DNA of 64,000 bases from Diaminobutyricimonas aerilata (GTDB taxonomy: Bacteria > Actinomycetota > Actinomycetes > Actinomycetales > Microbacteriaceae): contig NZ_PGFF01000001.1 of assembly GCF_002797715.1 (NCBI RefSeq), forward strand, positions 2,875,304 through 2,939,303, in the 5' to 3' direction. The position numbers and the translations under genes were made by a program. Positions 1-8,475 of this stretch are shown here, piece by piece. Under the pieces are notes generated by a model. The model was not told where the DNA came from. It searched no databases and saw only the letters and a list, made by a program, of their open reading frames with translations. The stretch's first letter is position 1. Each line of letters opens with the position of its first letter.

Positions 1-163
1 GCGGGTGCTTGACGCGGTCCTCGACCTCGACGGTGATGGTCTTGTCCATCTTGTCGCTCACCACGTAGCCGCGGCGGGTCTTGCGGTAACCGCGGGCGCC
101 CACATCCTTGACGTCGTGCTCGGCCGACTCGTGGCCGGCGGCAGCCTGCTTGGCCTGCGCCAT
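1..163 (-). CDS. rpsQ: 30S ribosomal protein S17 (partial, C-terminus beyond window)
   Basis: Only the first 54 or so codons are present, starting with the ATG at 163 and running off the left edge. The visible protein begins [10 protein letters not shown] and continues into [20 protein letters not shown] followed by [10 protein letters not shown], which is the conserved start of the S17 OB-fold (the '[11 protein letters not shown]' block). S17 binds 16S rRNA and is a primary assembly protein of the small subunit. The start codon overlaps the stop of rpmC by one base (TAATG), so the two genes are translationally coupled. The short Ala/Gln/His-rich leader before the core is common in actinobacterial S17. 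Identity is secure from the motif and from operon position after rpmC. Confidence 0.95.
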   Translation of the reverse strand, partial: MAQAKQAAAGHESAEHDVKDVGARGYRKTRRGYVVSDKMDKTITVEVEDRVKHP

Positions 164-483
164 TAGTTGGCCTCCTCAGCCTTCTCGGCCGGGGCCTCGG
201 CGGCCTCGGACTTCTTGCTCTTGCGGGTCGTCTTGGCCGGGGCGGCCTCGACGGGGACGGGCGTGGCACGGATGCCCAGCTCGCGCTCGCGGATCACGGT
301 GTAGATCCGGGCGATGTCGCGCTTCACGGCACGCAGTCGGCCGTGGCTCTCGAGCTGACCGGTGGCCGACTGGAAGCGCAGGTTGAACAGCTCCTCCTTG
401 GCCTTCTTCAGCTCGTCGGCGAGACGCTCGTCTTCGAAGGTGTCGAGCTCGGCCGGGGCCAGCTCCTTGGATCCGATCGCCAT
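163..483 (-). CDS. rpmC: 50S ribosomal protein L29, C-terminally extended
   Basis: L29 sits near the peptide exit tunnel of the large subunit. The first 75 or so residues are the usual two-helix core: [20 protein letters not shown] followed by [20 protein letters not shown] and IRERE. The product is 106 residues, compared with about 65-80 for most L29 proteins. The extra tail of roughly 35 residues is rich in Ala, Lys, Pro and Glu and looks disordered. Its stop overlaps the rpsQ start, and its ATG overlaps the rplP stop by one base, so it sits in a tightly coupled S10-operon segment. Core identity is certain; the tail has no recognisable function. Confidence 0.97.
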   Translation of the reverse strand: MAIGSKELAPAELDTFEDERLADELKKAKEELFNLRFQSATGQLESHGRLRAVKRDIARIYTVIRERELGIRATPVPVEAAPAKTTRKSKKSEAAEAPAEKAEEAN

Positions 484-902
484 CAGGCGTCGCCCTCCTC
501 GCGCTTGATGATGCGTGCCTTGAGGGGCAGCTTGTGGATGGCACGGGTCATGGCCTCACGAGCGAGCTGCTCGTTGACGCCGGCGACCTCGAAGAGGACG
601 CGACCCGGCTTGACGTTGGCGACCCACCACTCGGGCGAACCCTTACCGGAACCCATGCGGGTCTCGGCGGGCTTCTTCGTGAGCGGACGGTCGGGGTAGA
701 TGTTGATCCACACCTTGCCGCCACGCTTGATGTGACGCGTCATCGCGATACGAGCGGACTCGATCTGACGGTTGGTCACGTAAGCGGGCGTCAGGGCCTG
801 GATACCGAACTCACCGAACGACACCTGGGTGCCACCGGTCGCCTGACCGCTGCGGCCGGGGTGGTGCTGCTTGCGGTGCTTGACTCGACGGGGGATCAAC
901 AT
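483..902 (-). CDS. rplP: 50S ribosomal protein L16
   Basis: L16 helps organise the A-site side of the large subunit and is one of the last proteins to join it. The 139-residue length is standard. The N-terminal [20 protein letters not shown], the central [20 protein letters not shown] and the later [20 protein letters not shown] are hallmark L16 blocks, the last lining the tRNA-facing loop. The gene starts only two bases after the rpsC stop and its own stop overlaps the rpmC start, consistent with one polycistronic S10 transcript. Nothing unusual is seen. Confidence 0.98.
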   Translation of the reverse strand: MLIPRRVKHRKQHHPGRSGQATGGTQVSFGEFGIQALTPAYVTNRQIESARIAMTRHIKRGGKVWINIYPDRPLTKKPAETRMGSGKGSPEWWVANVKPGRVLFEVAGVNEQLAREAMTRAIHKLPLKARIIKREEGDA

Positions 903-904
903 GG

Positions 905-1660
905 TTACGCCTCAACTCCTGCTGCGGCAGGCGCCTCGGCCCGCGGGCCACGGCGGCGGTCGCCGTCACGACGCTCGGGGCGCGACGACTTCTGGTTCGC
1001 CTGCTCGCGAGCGAGTTCCTTATTGGTGATGTCGCCCTTGTAGATCCACACCTTCACGCCGATGCGGCCGAAGGTGGTGCGGGCCTCGTAGAAGCCGTAG
1101 TCGATGTTCGCGCGCAGCGTGTGCAGCGGAACCCGACCCTCGCGGTAGAACTCGGAGCGGCTCATCTCCGCGCCGCCGAGGCGGCCGGAGACCTGGATGC
1201 GGACGCCCTTGGCGCCGGCGCGCTGGGCGCCCTGCAGGCCCTTGCGCATCGCGCGGCGGAAGGCCACGCGGGCGCTGAGCTGCTCGGCGATGCCCTGCGC
1301 GACGAGCTGGGCCTCGGCCTCGGGGTTCTTCACCTCGAGGATGTTGAGCTGGATCTGCTTGCCGGTGAGCTTCTCGAGGTCGGCGCGGATGCGCTCGGCC
1401 TCGGCGCCGCGGCGGCCGATCACGATGCCGGGACGCGCCGTGTGGATGTCCACGCGGACGCGGTCACGGGTGCGCTCGATCTCGATGCGGGCGACGCCCG
1501 CGCGGTCGAGCTGCGTCTTCAGCAGGCTGCGGATCTTGACGTCCTCGGCCACGAAGTCGCGGTAACGCTGACCCGCCTTGGTCGAGTCGGAGAACCACCG
1601 CGAGACGTGGTCGGTCGTGATGCCGAGACGGAAGCCGTACGGGTTGACCTTCTGGCCCAT
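905..1660 (-). CDS. rpsC: 30S ribosomal protein S3
   Basis: S3 forms part of the mRNA entry pore of the small subunit. The 251-residue product opens with [20 protein letters not shown] and has the type II KH domain with the [20 protein letters not shown] loop around residues 80-100. The C-terminal S3 domain follows, with [20 protein letters not shown] and the [20 protein letters not shown] block. The last 40 or so residues are Arg-, Asp- and Ala-rich, as in other actinobacterial S3 tails. The ATG overlaps the rplV stop by one base (TAATG). Length, motifs and operon position all agree. Confidence 0.98.
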   Translation of the reverse strand: MGQKVNPYGFRLGITTDHVSRWFSDSTKAGQRYRDFVAEDVKIRSLLKTQLDRAGVARIEIERTRDRVRVDIHTARPGIVIGRRGAEAERIRADLEKLTGKQIQLNILEVKNPEAEAQLVAQGIAEQLSARVAFRRAMRKGLQGAQRAGAKGVRIQVSGRLGGAEMSRSEFYREGRVPLHTLRANIDYGFYEARTTFGRIGVKVWIYKGDITNKELAREQANQKSSRPERRDGDRRRGPRAEAPAAAGVEA

Positions 1661-2070
1661 TACTTGCTCGCCTTCTTGTTAGCGGTGCGCGCGGGTCGCG
1701 ACGACGTGGCGTCGGCGGCCTCCGGCGTCGCGAGGACGACCGTGATGTGGCTGGTGCGCTTGTTGATGCGGAACGCACGACCCTGCGCGCGCGGCTGGAA
1801 ACGCTTGAGCGTCGTTCCCTCGTCGACGAAGGCACGGGCCACGTACAGGTCCTGCTCGTCGAGATACGAGTTCTCGGCATCCGCCTTGACCCGGGCGTTC
1901 GCGATCGCGGAGGCCACGAGCTTGTAGACCGGCTCGCTGGCGCCCTGCGGGGCGAACTTCAGGATCGCGAGGGCCTCGACGGCCTGCTTCCCACGGATGA
2001 GGTCCACGACACGACGGGCCTTCTGAGGCGTCACGCGGATGTGTCGCACGCGGGCGATCGACTCCACCAT
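1660..2070 (-). CDS. rplV: 50S ribosomal protein L22
   Basis: L22 binds 23S rRNA and its long beta-hairpin lines the peptide exit tunnel, where macrolide-resistance changes occur in other bacteria. The start [20 protein letters not shown] is diagnostic, and the hairpin region is seen at [20 protein letters not shown]. The product is 136 residues; the last 20 or so (Ala/Thr/Ser/Arg/Lys-rich) extend the 110-residue core, as is usual in this phylum. A strong ribosome-binding site, GGAGGAG, lies a few bases before the ATG. The gene follows rpsS after a 25-base gap and couples into rpsC. Confidence 0.98.
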   Translation of the reverse strand: MVESIARVRHIRVTPQKARRVVDLIRGKQAVEALAILKFAPQGASEPVYKLVASAIANARVKADAENSYLDEQDLYVARAFVDEGTTLKRFQPRAQGRAFRINKRTSHITVVLATPEAADATSSRPARTANKKASK

Positions 2071-2095
2071 TTCTTCTCCTCCTCACGTCACCGCG

Positions 2096-2377
2096 TCAGC
2101 GGCGACGGCCCTTCTTGTCGTCCTTCTCGTGTCCACGGAAGGTGCGCGTCGGCGCGAACTCGCCGAGCTTGTGTCCGACCATGGTCTCGGTCACGAACAC
2201 GGGGATGTGCTTGCGACCGTCGTGCACGGCGATCGTGTGACCCAGCATGGCGGGGACGATCATCGAGCGGCGCGACCAGGTCTTGATGACGTTCTTGGTC
2301 TTGGCCTCGTTCTGCGTGACGACCTTGCGAAGCAGGTGGTCGTCGACGAAGGGGCCCTTCTTCAGACTGCGTGGCAT
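2096..2377 (-). CDS. rpsS: 30S ribosomal protein S19
   Basis: S19 sits in the head of the small subunit and contacts S13 and the A-site finger. The 93-residue protein begins [19 protein letters not shown] and contains the family signature [20 protein letters not shown] followed by [20 protein letters not shown] and [12 protein letters not shown]. Length is normal. The gene lies 15 bases downstream of rplB and 25 bases upstream of rplV in the S10 operon. There is no sign of truncation or frameshift. Confidence 0.98.
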   Translation of the reverse strand: MPRSLKKGPFVDDHLLRKVVTQNEAKTKNVIKTWSRRSMIVPAMLGHTIAVHDGRKHIPVFVTETMVGHKLGEFAPTRTFRGHEKDDKKGRRR

Positions 2378-2392
2378 TCCTCTTGACTCCTA

Positions 2393-3229
<837 letters not shown>

Positions 3230-3246
3230 GATGTTCTCCCTGGCCC

Positions 3247-3546
3247 TTAGCCGACAGCCGTGAAGATGTCGATGGAGCCGGACTTGAGCGTGACGATGGC
3301 GCGCTTGGTGTCCTTGCGCTTACCGGCGCCGAAACGCGTGCGGCGGGTCTTGCCGGTGCGGTTGAGCGTGTTCACCGAGTCGACCTTGACGTCGAAGATC
3401 TTCTCGACGGCCAGCTTGATCTCGGTCTTGTTGGCACGGGGGTCGACGACGAAGGTGTACTTGCCCTCATCGATCAGGCCGTAGCTCTTCTCGCTCACGA
3501 CGGGCGCGATGATGATGTCGCGCGGGTCCTTGTTGCGGCCGCTCAT
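3247..3546 (-). CDS. rplW: 50S ribosomal protein L23
   Basis: L23 lies at the tunnel exit and is the docking site for trigger factor and SRP. The 99-residue product has the family pattern [20 protein letters not shown] followed by [20 protein letters not shown] and the basic loop [20 protein letters not shown] that inserts into rRNA. The ATG overlaps the rplD stop by four bases (ATGA), a classic coupling arrangement. The extra polar residues before the core ([10 protein letters not shown]) are short. Identity is certain. Confidence 0.98.
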   Translation of the reverse strand: MSGRNKDPRDIIIAPVVSEKSYGLIDEGKYTFVVDPRANKTEIKLAVEKIFDVKVDSVNTLNRTGKTRRTRFGAGKRKDTKRAIVTLKSGSIDIFTAVG

Positions 3547-4196
3547 GCGCTGACCTCTTCCTTGTTCGCGGTCTTCGCCGCCACGAAGCGCTCGAAAGCG
3601 GCCTTGGTGAAGACGATGTCGTCGCTCACGAGCACGTCGTAGGCGTTCAGCTGGTCGGCCGGCAGCACGTGGACGGTCGGGATGTTGCGGACGCTCTTGA
3701 GGCCCACCTCGTCCTCGCGCTCGAGCACGACGAGCACGTGCTTGCTGGTCGCGATGGTGGCGAGCAGGTCGATCGCGGACTTCGCCGAGGGGACCTCGCC
3801 GGCCACGAGCGACTCGATGACGTGCACGCGGTCACCGCGGGCGCGGTCCGAGAGGGCGCCGAGCAGAGCCGCGGCGATCATCTTCTTGGGGGTGCGCTGC
3901 GAGTAGTCGCGGGGCACGGGTCCGTGCACGATGCCACCACCACGGTGCTGCGGCATGCGCACCGAGCCCTGACGGGCGCGGCCGGTGCCCTTCTGCTTGA
4001 ACGGCTTGACGCCGGAGCCGGAGACCTCGCCGCGACCCTTGGTCTTGTGCGTGCCCTGGCGCGCGGCCGCGAGCTGCGCGACGACGACCTGGTGCAGGAG
4101 CGGGACGTTGGTCTGCACGTCGAAGATCTCGGCGGGCAGCTCGACCGTGCCGGACTTCTTGCCTTGCGGGTCGATGACGTCGACGGTGGTAGCCAT
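3543..4196 (-). CDS. rplD: 50S ribosomal protein L4
   Basis: L4 binds 23S rRNA and lines the exit tunnel. In enteric bacteria it also represses the S10 operon, but no matching leader can be recognised here. The 217-residue protein shows the tunnel-loop segment [20 protein letters not shown] then [20 protein letters not shown], followed by [12 protein letters not shown], all characteristic. Its stop overlaps the rplW start by four bases and its ATG lies two bases after the rplC stop. The C-terminal Rossmann-like half continues to a basic, Ala/Lys-rich end. Confidence 0.98.
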   Translation of the reverse strand: MATTVDVIDPQGKKSGTVELPAEIFDVQTNVPLLHQVVVAQLAAARQGTHKTKGRGEVSGSGVKPFKQKGTGRARQGSVRMPQHRGGGIVHGPVPRDYSQRTPKKMIAAALLGALSDRARGDRVHVIESLVAGEVPSAKSAIDLLATIATSKHVLVVLEREDEVGLKSVRNIPTVHVLPADQLNAYDVLVSDDIVFTKAAFERFVAAKTANKEEVSA

Positions 4197-4198
4197 GG

Positions 4199-4852
4199 TC
4201 AGGCTCCCTTCACGGCGTTGCGGACGAAGACGATGCGGCCGCGGGCGCCGGGAACGGCACCCTTGACCAGCAGCAGGCCCTTCTCGGCGTCGACCGAGTG
4301 GACCTTGAGGTTGAGGACGGTGACGCGCTCGCCACCCATACGTCCGGCCATCCGCATGCCCTTGAAGACGCGGCTCGGCGTCGACGAGGCGCCGATCGAA
4401 CCGGGCTTGCGGTGGTTGCGGTGCGAACCGTGCGACGCGCTCACGCCCTTGAAGTTGTGGCGCTTCATGACACCGGCGAAGCCCTTGCCCTTGCTGGTGC
4501 CGACGACGTCGATCAGCTGGCCGGCCTCGAACGTGTCGACCGTGAGCTCCTGGCCGAGGGTGTACTCGGCGGCGTCGGCGGTGCGCACCTCGGTGAGGTG
4601 GCGGCGTGGCGTGACGCCGGCGGCCTTGAAGTGGCCCGACGCGGGCTTGTTGACCTTGCGCGGGTCGATCTGGCCGGCGGCGATCTGGACGGCGACGTAG
4701 CCGTCCTTCTCCTCCGAGCGGACCTGGGTCACGACGTTCGGAGTGATCTCGATGACCGTGACCGGCACGAGGCGGTTGTTCTCGTCCCAGACCTGCGTCA
4801 TGCCGAGCTTGGTGCCCAGCAGACCCTTGGTCGTAGTGGTGGCGGTAGGCAT
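4199..4852 (-). CDS. rplC: 50S ribosomal protein L3
   Basis: L3 is an early-assembling 23S rRNA binding protein whose central extension reaches the peptidyl transferase centre. The 217-residue protein starts [20 protein letters not shown] and contains the [20 protein letters not shown] then [20 protein letters not shown] region, which includes the glutamine-methylation loop in other bacteria. It ends with the [20 protein letters not shown] beta-barrel block. It starts eight bases after the rpsJ stop and is followed immediately by rplD. Nothing unusual. Confidence 0.98.
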   Translation of the reverse strand: MPTATTTTKGLLGTKLGMTQVWDENNRLVPVTVIEITPNVVTQVRSEEKDGYVAVQIAAGQIDPRKVNKPASGHFKAAGVTPRRHLTEVRTADAAEYTLGQELTVDTFEAGQLIDVVGTSKGKGFAGVMKRHNFKGVSASHGSHRNHRKPGSIGASSTPSRVFKGMRMAGRMGGERVTVLNLKVHSVDAEKGLLLVKGAVPGARGRIVFVRNAVKGA

Positions 4853-4860
4853 GGCGTTCC

Positions 4861-5169
4861 TTAGAGCTTGATCTCGATGTTGACGTCGGCCGGGAGGTCG
4901 AGTCGCATGAGCGAGTCGACCGCCTTCGGCGTCGGGTCCACGATGTCGATCAGCCGCTTGTGGGTGCGCTTCTCGAAGTGCTCGCGGCTGTCCTTGTACT
5001 TGTGGGGAGAACGAATCACGACGACCACGTTCTTCTCGGTCGGAAGGGGCACCGGACCGACCACGGTCGCACCCGCACGGGTGACCGTGTCGACGATCTT
5101 GCGCGCCGAGGTGTCGATGACCTCGTGGTCATACGACTTGAGTCGGATGCGGATCTTCTGTCCCGCCAT
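4861..5169 (-). CDS. rpsJ: 30S ribosomal protein S10 (first gene of the operon)
   Basis: S10 is a small-subunit head protein that also acts as the transcription antitermination factor NusE. The 102-residue product begins [20 protein letters not shown] and contains [20 protein letters not shown] followed by [20 protein letters not shown], diagnostic of the family. The ATG at 5169 is chosen over an in-frame upstream ATG that would add 16 unconserved residues, because S10 proteins start at this point and a purine-rich AGAGAGAG stretch lies just upstream. It is the promoter-proximal gene of the S10 cluster, with a 330-base non-coding region in front. Confidence 0.97.
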   Translation of the reverse strand: MAGQKIRIRLKSYDHEVIDTSARKIVDTVTRAGATVVGPVPLPTEKNVVVVIRSPHKYKDSREHFEKRTHKRLIDIVDPTPKAVDSLMRLDLPADVNIEIKL

Positions 5170-5499
5170 TGTCTGGCTCTCTCTCTTGAGTACGTACTGC
5201 ATCCCGGAGGATGCCAACGCTGCACAGCACTGAGCTGTCGCACCACTGTTTATCTGTCAATGGCACGGCGATCCGAGGACCCCCGCGCACTCCCTCCGAC
5301 CCGCGCGCAGACGTCAGCCTGCACGGCGCACACGGATGCCCGGTGCACGAAGGGTTCGGATTAAGCTGTGCTCTGCCGCCCGCGGCCTAGGTGCTCAGCC
5401 CTATGCACTGCCTGGCGGTGATCCGCGCGAGCGCGCGGAATGTTGAACTAGACGAGTCTGCCACAGCCCGGCATTTGCTGCAACCCGGGCGTGTCGCGC
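5170..5499 (-). promoter_or_regulatory. S10 operon upstream region / leader
   Basis: This 330-base gap between rpsJ and the DUF1275 gene holds no credible reading frame. It must carry the promoter for the ribosomal operon. On the minus strand a perfect TTGACA (5255-5260) is visible, but no convincing -10 lies 16-18 bases downstream, so the exact promoter is not assigned. A short CAGC/GCTG hairpin (about 5226-5238) follows it. No L4-type attenuator structure could be recognised by eye. Confidence 0.4.
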
Positions 5500-6207
5500 T
5501 CAGTTCCGCGGTTCTCGCGCGGCGAGCACCAGGGTAGCCGTGCCGGCGAGAAACAGCACGAGGGCCGATGCGAGGGCCGTCGGACCGCCCATCCAGCCGA
5601 CCGCGGCGGCGCCGATCGCCGCGCCGACGCCCATCGCGACCACGGCGAGCAGCCGGGGCACCCAGCGTTCGCCGCGTCCGCCGCCGAGCCGGCTGTCGCG
5701 GGCCAGGTTGGCGACGGTGTTGGTGACGACGATCGTGGTGATGTCGCTGTTGCCGATCGGCTTCACGGCGGTGACCTGGCCGCCCATCACCGCGGCGAGC
5801 AGGAAGGTCACGACGAGCAGCGCCGGTTCCGGCAGCTCGCCGAGCACGGCCCACACGACCGTGAGCAGGACGAGCACCGCTCCCCCGCCGATGAGTTGGC
5901 CGGCGGCGCGGCGCGGCAGGCCGGTCGGATGCCCGCGACCGACGATCCGGCCGGACACGATCGATCCGACGACGAACCCGACGAGCGCGACCGCGTTGTT
6001 GAGGAACGGCACGCCGCCGACCCCGACGGCGGCGAACCCGAGGAACAGCACGTTGCCGGTCATGTTGCCCGTGAAGACGCGGTCCAGCGCGAGGTAGCTG
6101 ACCGCATCCACCGCCCCGGTGGCGGCGGTGAGCAGCAGGAGCCCGAGGGTGAAGCGGCGCGCGGCGCTCGTCGCCGCGCCCGCCGGTCCCGTGCTGCTCG
6201 CGCTCAT
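5500..6207 (-). CDS. DUF1275 (YoaK-type) integral membrane protein
   Basis: This protein has six or so hydrophobic segments and the two signatures of the DUF1275/YoaK family. The first is the N-terminal GAVDAVSYLALDRVFTGNMT then GNVLFLG; the second is the later TTIVVTNTVANLARDSR. The family is widespread and its function is unknown; transport has been suggested. The 235-residue length from the ATG at 6207 is usual. An alternative GTG at 6225, with GGGAAG about ten bases upstream, would add six residues; both starts have weak ribosome-binding sites. It is monocistronic by position: 330 bases separate it from rpsJ and a palindrome lies upstream. Confidence 0.85.
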   Translation of the reverse strand: MSASSTGPAGAATSAARRFTLGLLLLTAATGAVDAVSYLALDRVFTGNMTGNVLFLGFAAVGVGGVPFLNNAVALVGFVVGSIVSGRIVGRGHPTGLPRRAAGQLIGGGAVLVLLTVVWAVLGELPEPALLVVTFLLAAVMGGQVTAVKPIGNSDITTIVVTNTVANLARDSRLGGGRGERWVPRLLAVVAMGVGAAIGAAAVGWMGGPTALASALVLFLAGTATLVLAAREPRN

Positions 6208-6270
6208 CCGTTCCACCGTATCCACTCACGCCGCACTTCCCGCGCCGCTCGACCTGCCTCCTTCGTCGAG

Positions 6271-6330
6271 CGTGCCCGTTCCGGACGAATCCGCCGGCGT
6301 TTGGGCCCGCGGGAGTCCGGAACGGGCACG
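6271..6330. repeat. Long palindrome, copy 1 (16-base arms)
   Basis: Perfect 16-base inverted repeats at 6271-6286 (CGTGCCCGTTCCGGAC) and 6315-6330 are separated by 28 bases. The same arm, extended to 21 bases, recurs at 7412-7475. The right arm ends 11 bases beyond the stop of the broken AbiEi-like gene, so it could also act as its terminator. The sharing of arm sequence with a second copy points to a dispersed repeated extragenic palindrome rather than a simple terminator. Confidence 0.8.
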
Positions 6331-6340
6331 GTCGGCGATG

Positions 6341-7282
6341 TCACGGGCGCCGCAGGCGTGGGATGCCCGCCCGCCGGAGCTTCGCGACGAGCCGCTCACC
6401 GTGCCACGCGTCGGACCACTCCCACCTCACGAATCCTCGCGACTGGGCACGCAGTTCGTCCTCTCGCCGCTTCTCCTCCCGCAGCACCTCTTCGAGCGGA
6501 ATCCCCCGCTCCCGGGCGCGCTCCTCGTACTTGCCCCAGCCGTCCGCCTCTCCGATGACGTCGGCTCCCGGCCACTAGAAGTCCACGGCATATCGATGAC
6601 CGTCGAGTCCGCGGTACTCGCGCTGCTGCTCCGGTTGCACGAAGCCGTACTCATGGAACCTGAACCGACTCAAGGTCTCGAGCGGCGAGGCCGAGGCGCT
6701 GGAGGCGAGAGCGAGCACCCGGTCGACCTGCCGGCAGTTGGCGTAAGGGCGCCGCTCGTGATGCAGCGCGGACAGGGCGTCATGAGACACGTCGAGACGG
6801 TTGTCGGGGCGCAGCACATGCTCTGCGGCGATCATGCCGGCGAGCACACCATCGGAAGCGGCGAGGTCGAGCACGGTGAGCGCCGGGCTGGTGACCCAGA
6901 ATCGGTCGATCGCGAACACCTCGTCGGCGAACTCGCCCGCGTGCCGGACGATGCCGTTCCTGCTGCGTCGACCGACCGCAGCGCCAGAGCGCACGTGCAC
7001 GGCATCGCTGATCTCCCCGAGAAGTGGGATGCCGAGCAGGACCGCTGCCGTGCGGTGCGAGAACACGACGTCGTCGCGGGCGCTGTTGCTCACCGCCTCC
7101 GCGAGCGCCCGGTGGCGCGCCGTGGCCGACGCGTCGGCGAACTCGTCCCGGGGCGCGTAGGCACCTCGACGAAGCCTGGTCACCCGACCGCGCGCAGCCG
7201 CTCGTCGAAGAGCACGTCCGGCGGTCGCATCGACACTGCTCGCCGGTACGACTCGGACCGGCGGCGCTTTCGTCGGGCTCAC
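6341..7282 (-). pseudogene. AbiEi/DUF559-like protein gene interrupted by an in-frame TAG
   Basis: Reading from a GTG near 7282, the frame encodes an N-terminal winged-helix-like part (RALRRAAARGRVTRLRRGAY) as in type IV antitoxin AbiEi-like proteins. It then shows VFSHRTAAVLLGIPLLGEIS and a C-terminal DUF559/Vsr-like endonuclease fold. At SPLETLSRFRFHEYGF followed by DGHRYAVDF the frame meets TAG (6575-6577). The same frame continues for 77 more codons as WPGADVIGEADGWGKYEERA through RGIPLEEVLREEKRREDELR to a TGA at 6341. Relatives that I know have a Trp-Trp pair (VDFWWPG) here, so TGG to TAG is the simplest explanation. The full frame would give about 313 residues, normal for this group. 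No good ribosome-binding site is seen at the GTG. Sequencing error is the main alternative. Confidence 0.75.
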
Positions 7283-7411
7283 ACCGCTAAGGATGAGCAA
7301 CGGTGCACTCCCGGCGTCCGTCGGCCTGCGCCGCTGTGGCCGGGGCGTGCACCGTCCCGCTTGTGCGGGAGTGGCGTCGGATCGCGCGACGAGGGGCGAC
7401 TCAGCCGCCCA

Positions 7412-7475
7412 ACGTGCCCGTTCCGGACCGCGCAAAGGGTTTTCGCCGCCTAAGCGGTCCGGAACGGGCACGTTC
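7412..7475. repeat. Long palindrome, copy 2 (21-base arms) in the 408-base gap 7283-7690
   Basis: Perfect 21-base inverted repeats at 7412-7432 and 7455-7475 share the core GTGCCCGTTCCGGAC with copy 1; the 22-base spacer differs. It lies 130 bases upstream of the broken AbiEi-like gene, so the two copies bracket that gene. The rest of the gap holds no gene. It does contain three GAAACG units in close succession (about 7494-7520) before the cohesin gene, whose promoter must lie here, but no clear -35/-10 pair could be assigned. Confidence 0.8.
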
Positions 7476-7690
7476 GGCGAATCCGGGGCGGCGAAACGCG
7501 CGTGAAACGAGGGCGAAACGAGAGGCGGCGTCCGGCTCGGTAGCGTGCGGATCGCCAACCCCACCCCAGCGACTCGATGACGGGGGCGAGGCGAGTCCGA
7601 CGACGGAGGTTCGACCGTGTCGGGCTGAGCGGTCGTCGAACCGCCTGCGCCGCCCGCGGTTCGCACGACCGGAAAGCGGACAGCATCCAC

Positions 7691-8410
7691 ATGACAACTC
7701 CCTCCCGCCGCCGCGGGCTCGCCCCGGCCTTCGCCGCCGGAGCACTCGCCCTCGGCCTCACGCTCACGGGCGCCGCGCCGGCGCTCGCGGCACCGTCGGC
7801 TTCTGCAGTGACCATCACGGCGACTCCGACCGTCGACGTCGGCGGCACCGTCGACGTCGAGGTCGGCCTGACCGGCGCCGTCGACCTGTATGCCGCCCGA
7901 TTCACCGTCACGTTCGACCCGACGCTGCTGAGCTACGTCGACGGAAGCACGACCGGTCCGAGCGGCGGATTCGACTCCGTCACCACCGGTCCCGGCACGG
8001 TCACCGTCGTGCACTCGCGCCTCGGAAGCTCCCCCGCCCTCGCCGGCGACATCCCGTGGTCGCTCGACTTCGTCGCCGTCGCCCCCGGATCCGGCACGGT
8101 CGGCGTGCAGTCCGTGGAACTCGTCGACCCGCAGGGCGCCACGACCGCGGTCGACGGCACCGACGAGGCCCCCGTCACCGTCAACGGCGTCGTGACCGAG
8201 CCCGACCCCGGCACCGGTGGCGGCGGAACCGGCGGGGGCGGCGCCTCCCCCGGAGCCGGCACCGGCACCGGCACTGCGAGCGGCGGCAACGCGGACGACG
8301 CGCTCGCCGGCACCGGTGCCGCCGTGACCGGTGGCCTCGTCGCCGCCGGACTGCTGCTCGCCGCGGGCGTCGTGCTCGTGCTCCGCCGCCGCGCCGCGAG
8401 GGTCTCGTGA
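7691..8410 (+). CDS. Membrane-anchored cohesin-domain protein
   Basis: The 239-residue protein has a signal peptide (basic start, hydrophobic core 11-33, cleavage near ALA-AP at 31-34). A single domain at about 38-168 resembles type I cohesins: VDVGGTVDVEVGLTGAVDLY followed by AARFTVTFDPTLLSYVDG, then a late strand with GSGTVGVQSVELVDPQG. A Gly/Thr linker (174-199) leads to LAGTG (205-209), a hydrophobic helix (213-231) and an RRR tail, a degenerate LAxTG sorting signal. Cohesins bind calcium-dependent dockerin modules, and the next gene encodes a secreted amidase with a dockerin-like module. The inferred role is therefore a one-site surface scaffold for that enzyme. The ATG at 7691 is chosen because it starts directly before the signal peptide; the open frame upstream is not protein-like. 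Fold assignment is by motif reading, not by search. Confidence 0.8.
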   Translation: MTTPSRRRGLAPAFAAGALALGLTLTGAAPALAAPSASAVTITATPTVDVGGTVDVEVGLTGAVDLYAARFTVTFDPTLLSYVDGSTTGPSGGFDSVTTGPGTVTVVHSRLGSSPALAGDIPWSLDFVAVAPGSGTVGVQSVELVDPQGATTAVDGTDEAPVTVNGVVTEPDPGTGGGGTGGGGASPGAGTGTGTASGGNADDALAGTGAAVTGGLVAAGLLLAAGVVLVLRRRAARVS

Positions 8411-8416
8411 CCGCCC

Positions 8417-8434
8417 GCGTCCCGCACGGGACGC
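8417..8434 (+). other. Small intergenic hairpin between cohesin and amidase genes
   Basis: GCGTCCC and GGGACGC pair across a four-base loop, directly after the cohesin stop and 42 bases before the amidase start. It has no T-tract. It may be a processing or attenuation site between two cotranscribed genes. Its significance is weak because short GC hairpins are frequent in this DNA. Confidence 0.3.
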
Positions 8435-8475
8435 AGCACGCAACCACCTCCTCCCGCCTTCCGAGAAAGAGCACG

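Noticed and set aside
5170-5217. Longer rpsJ start at 5217
   Set aside because: It would add 16 residues absent from S10 proteins; the ATG at 5169 gives the standard length.
7303-8475. Amidase frame extended upstream to 7303
   Set aside because: The extension overlaps the cohesin gene in another frame and is Arg-rich; a signal peptide starts at 8476.
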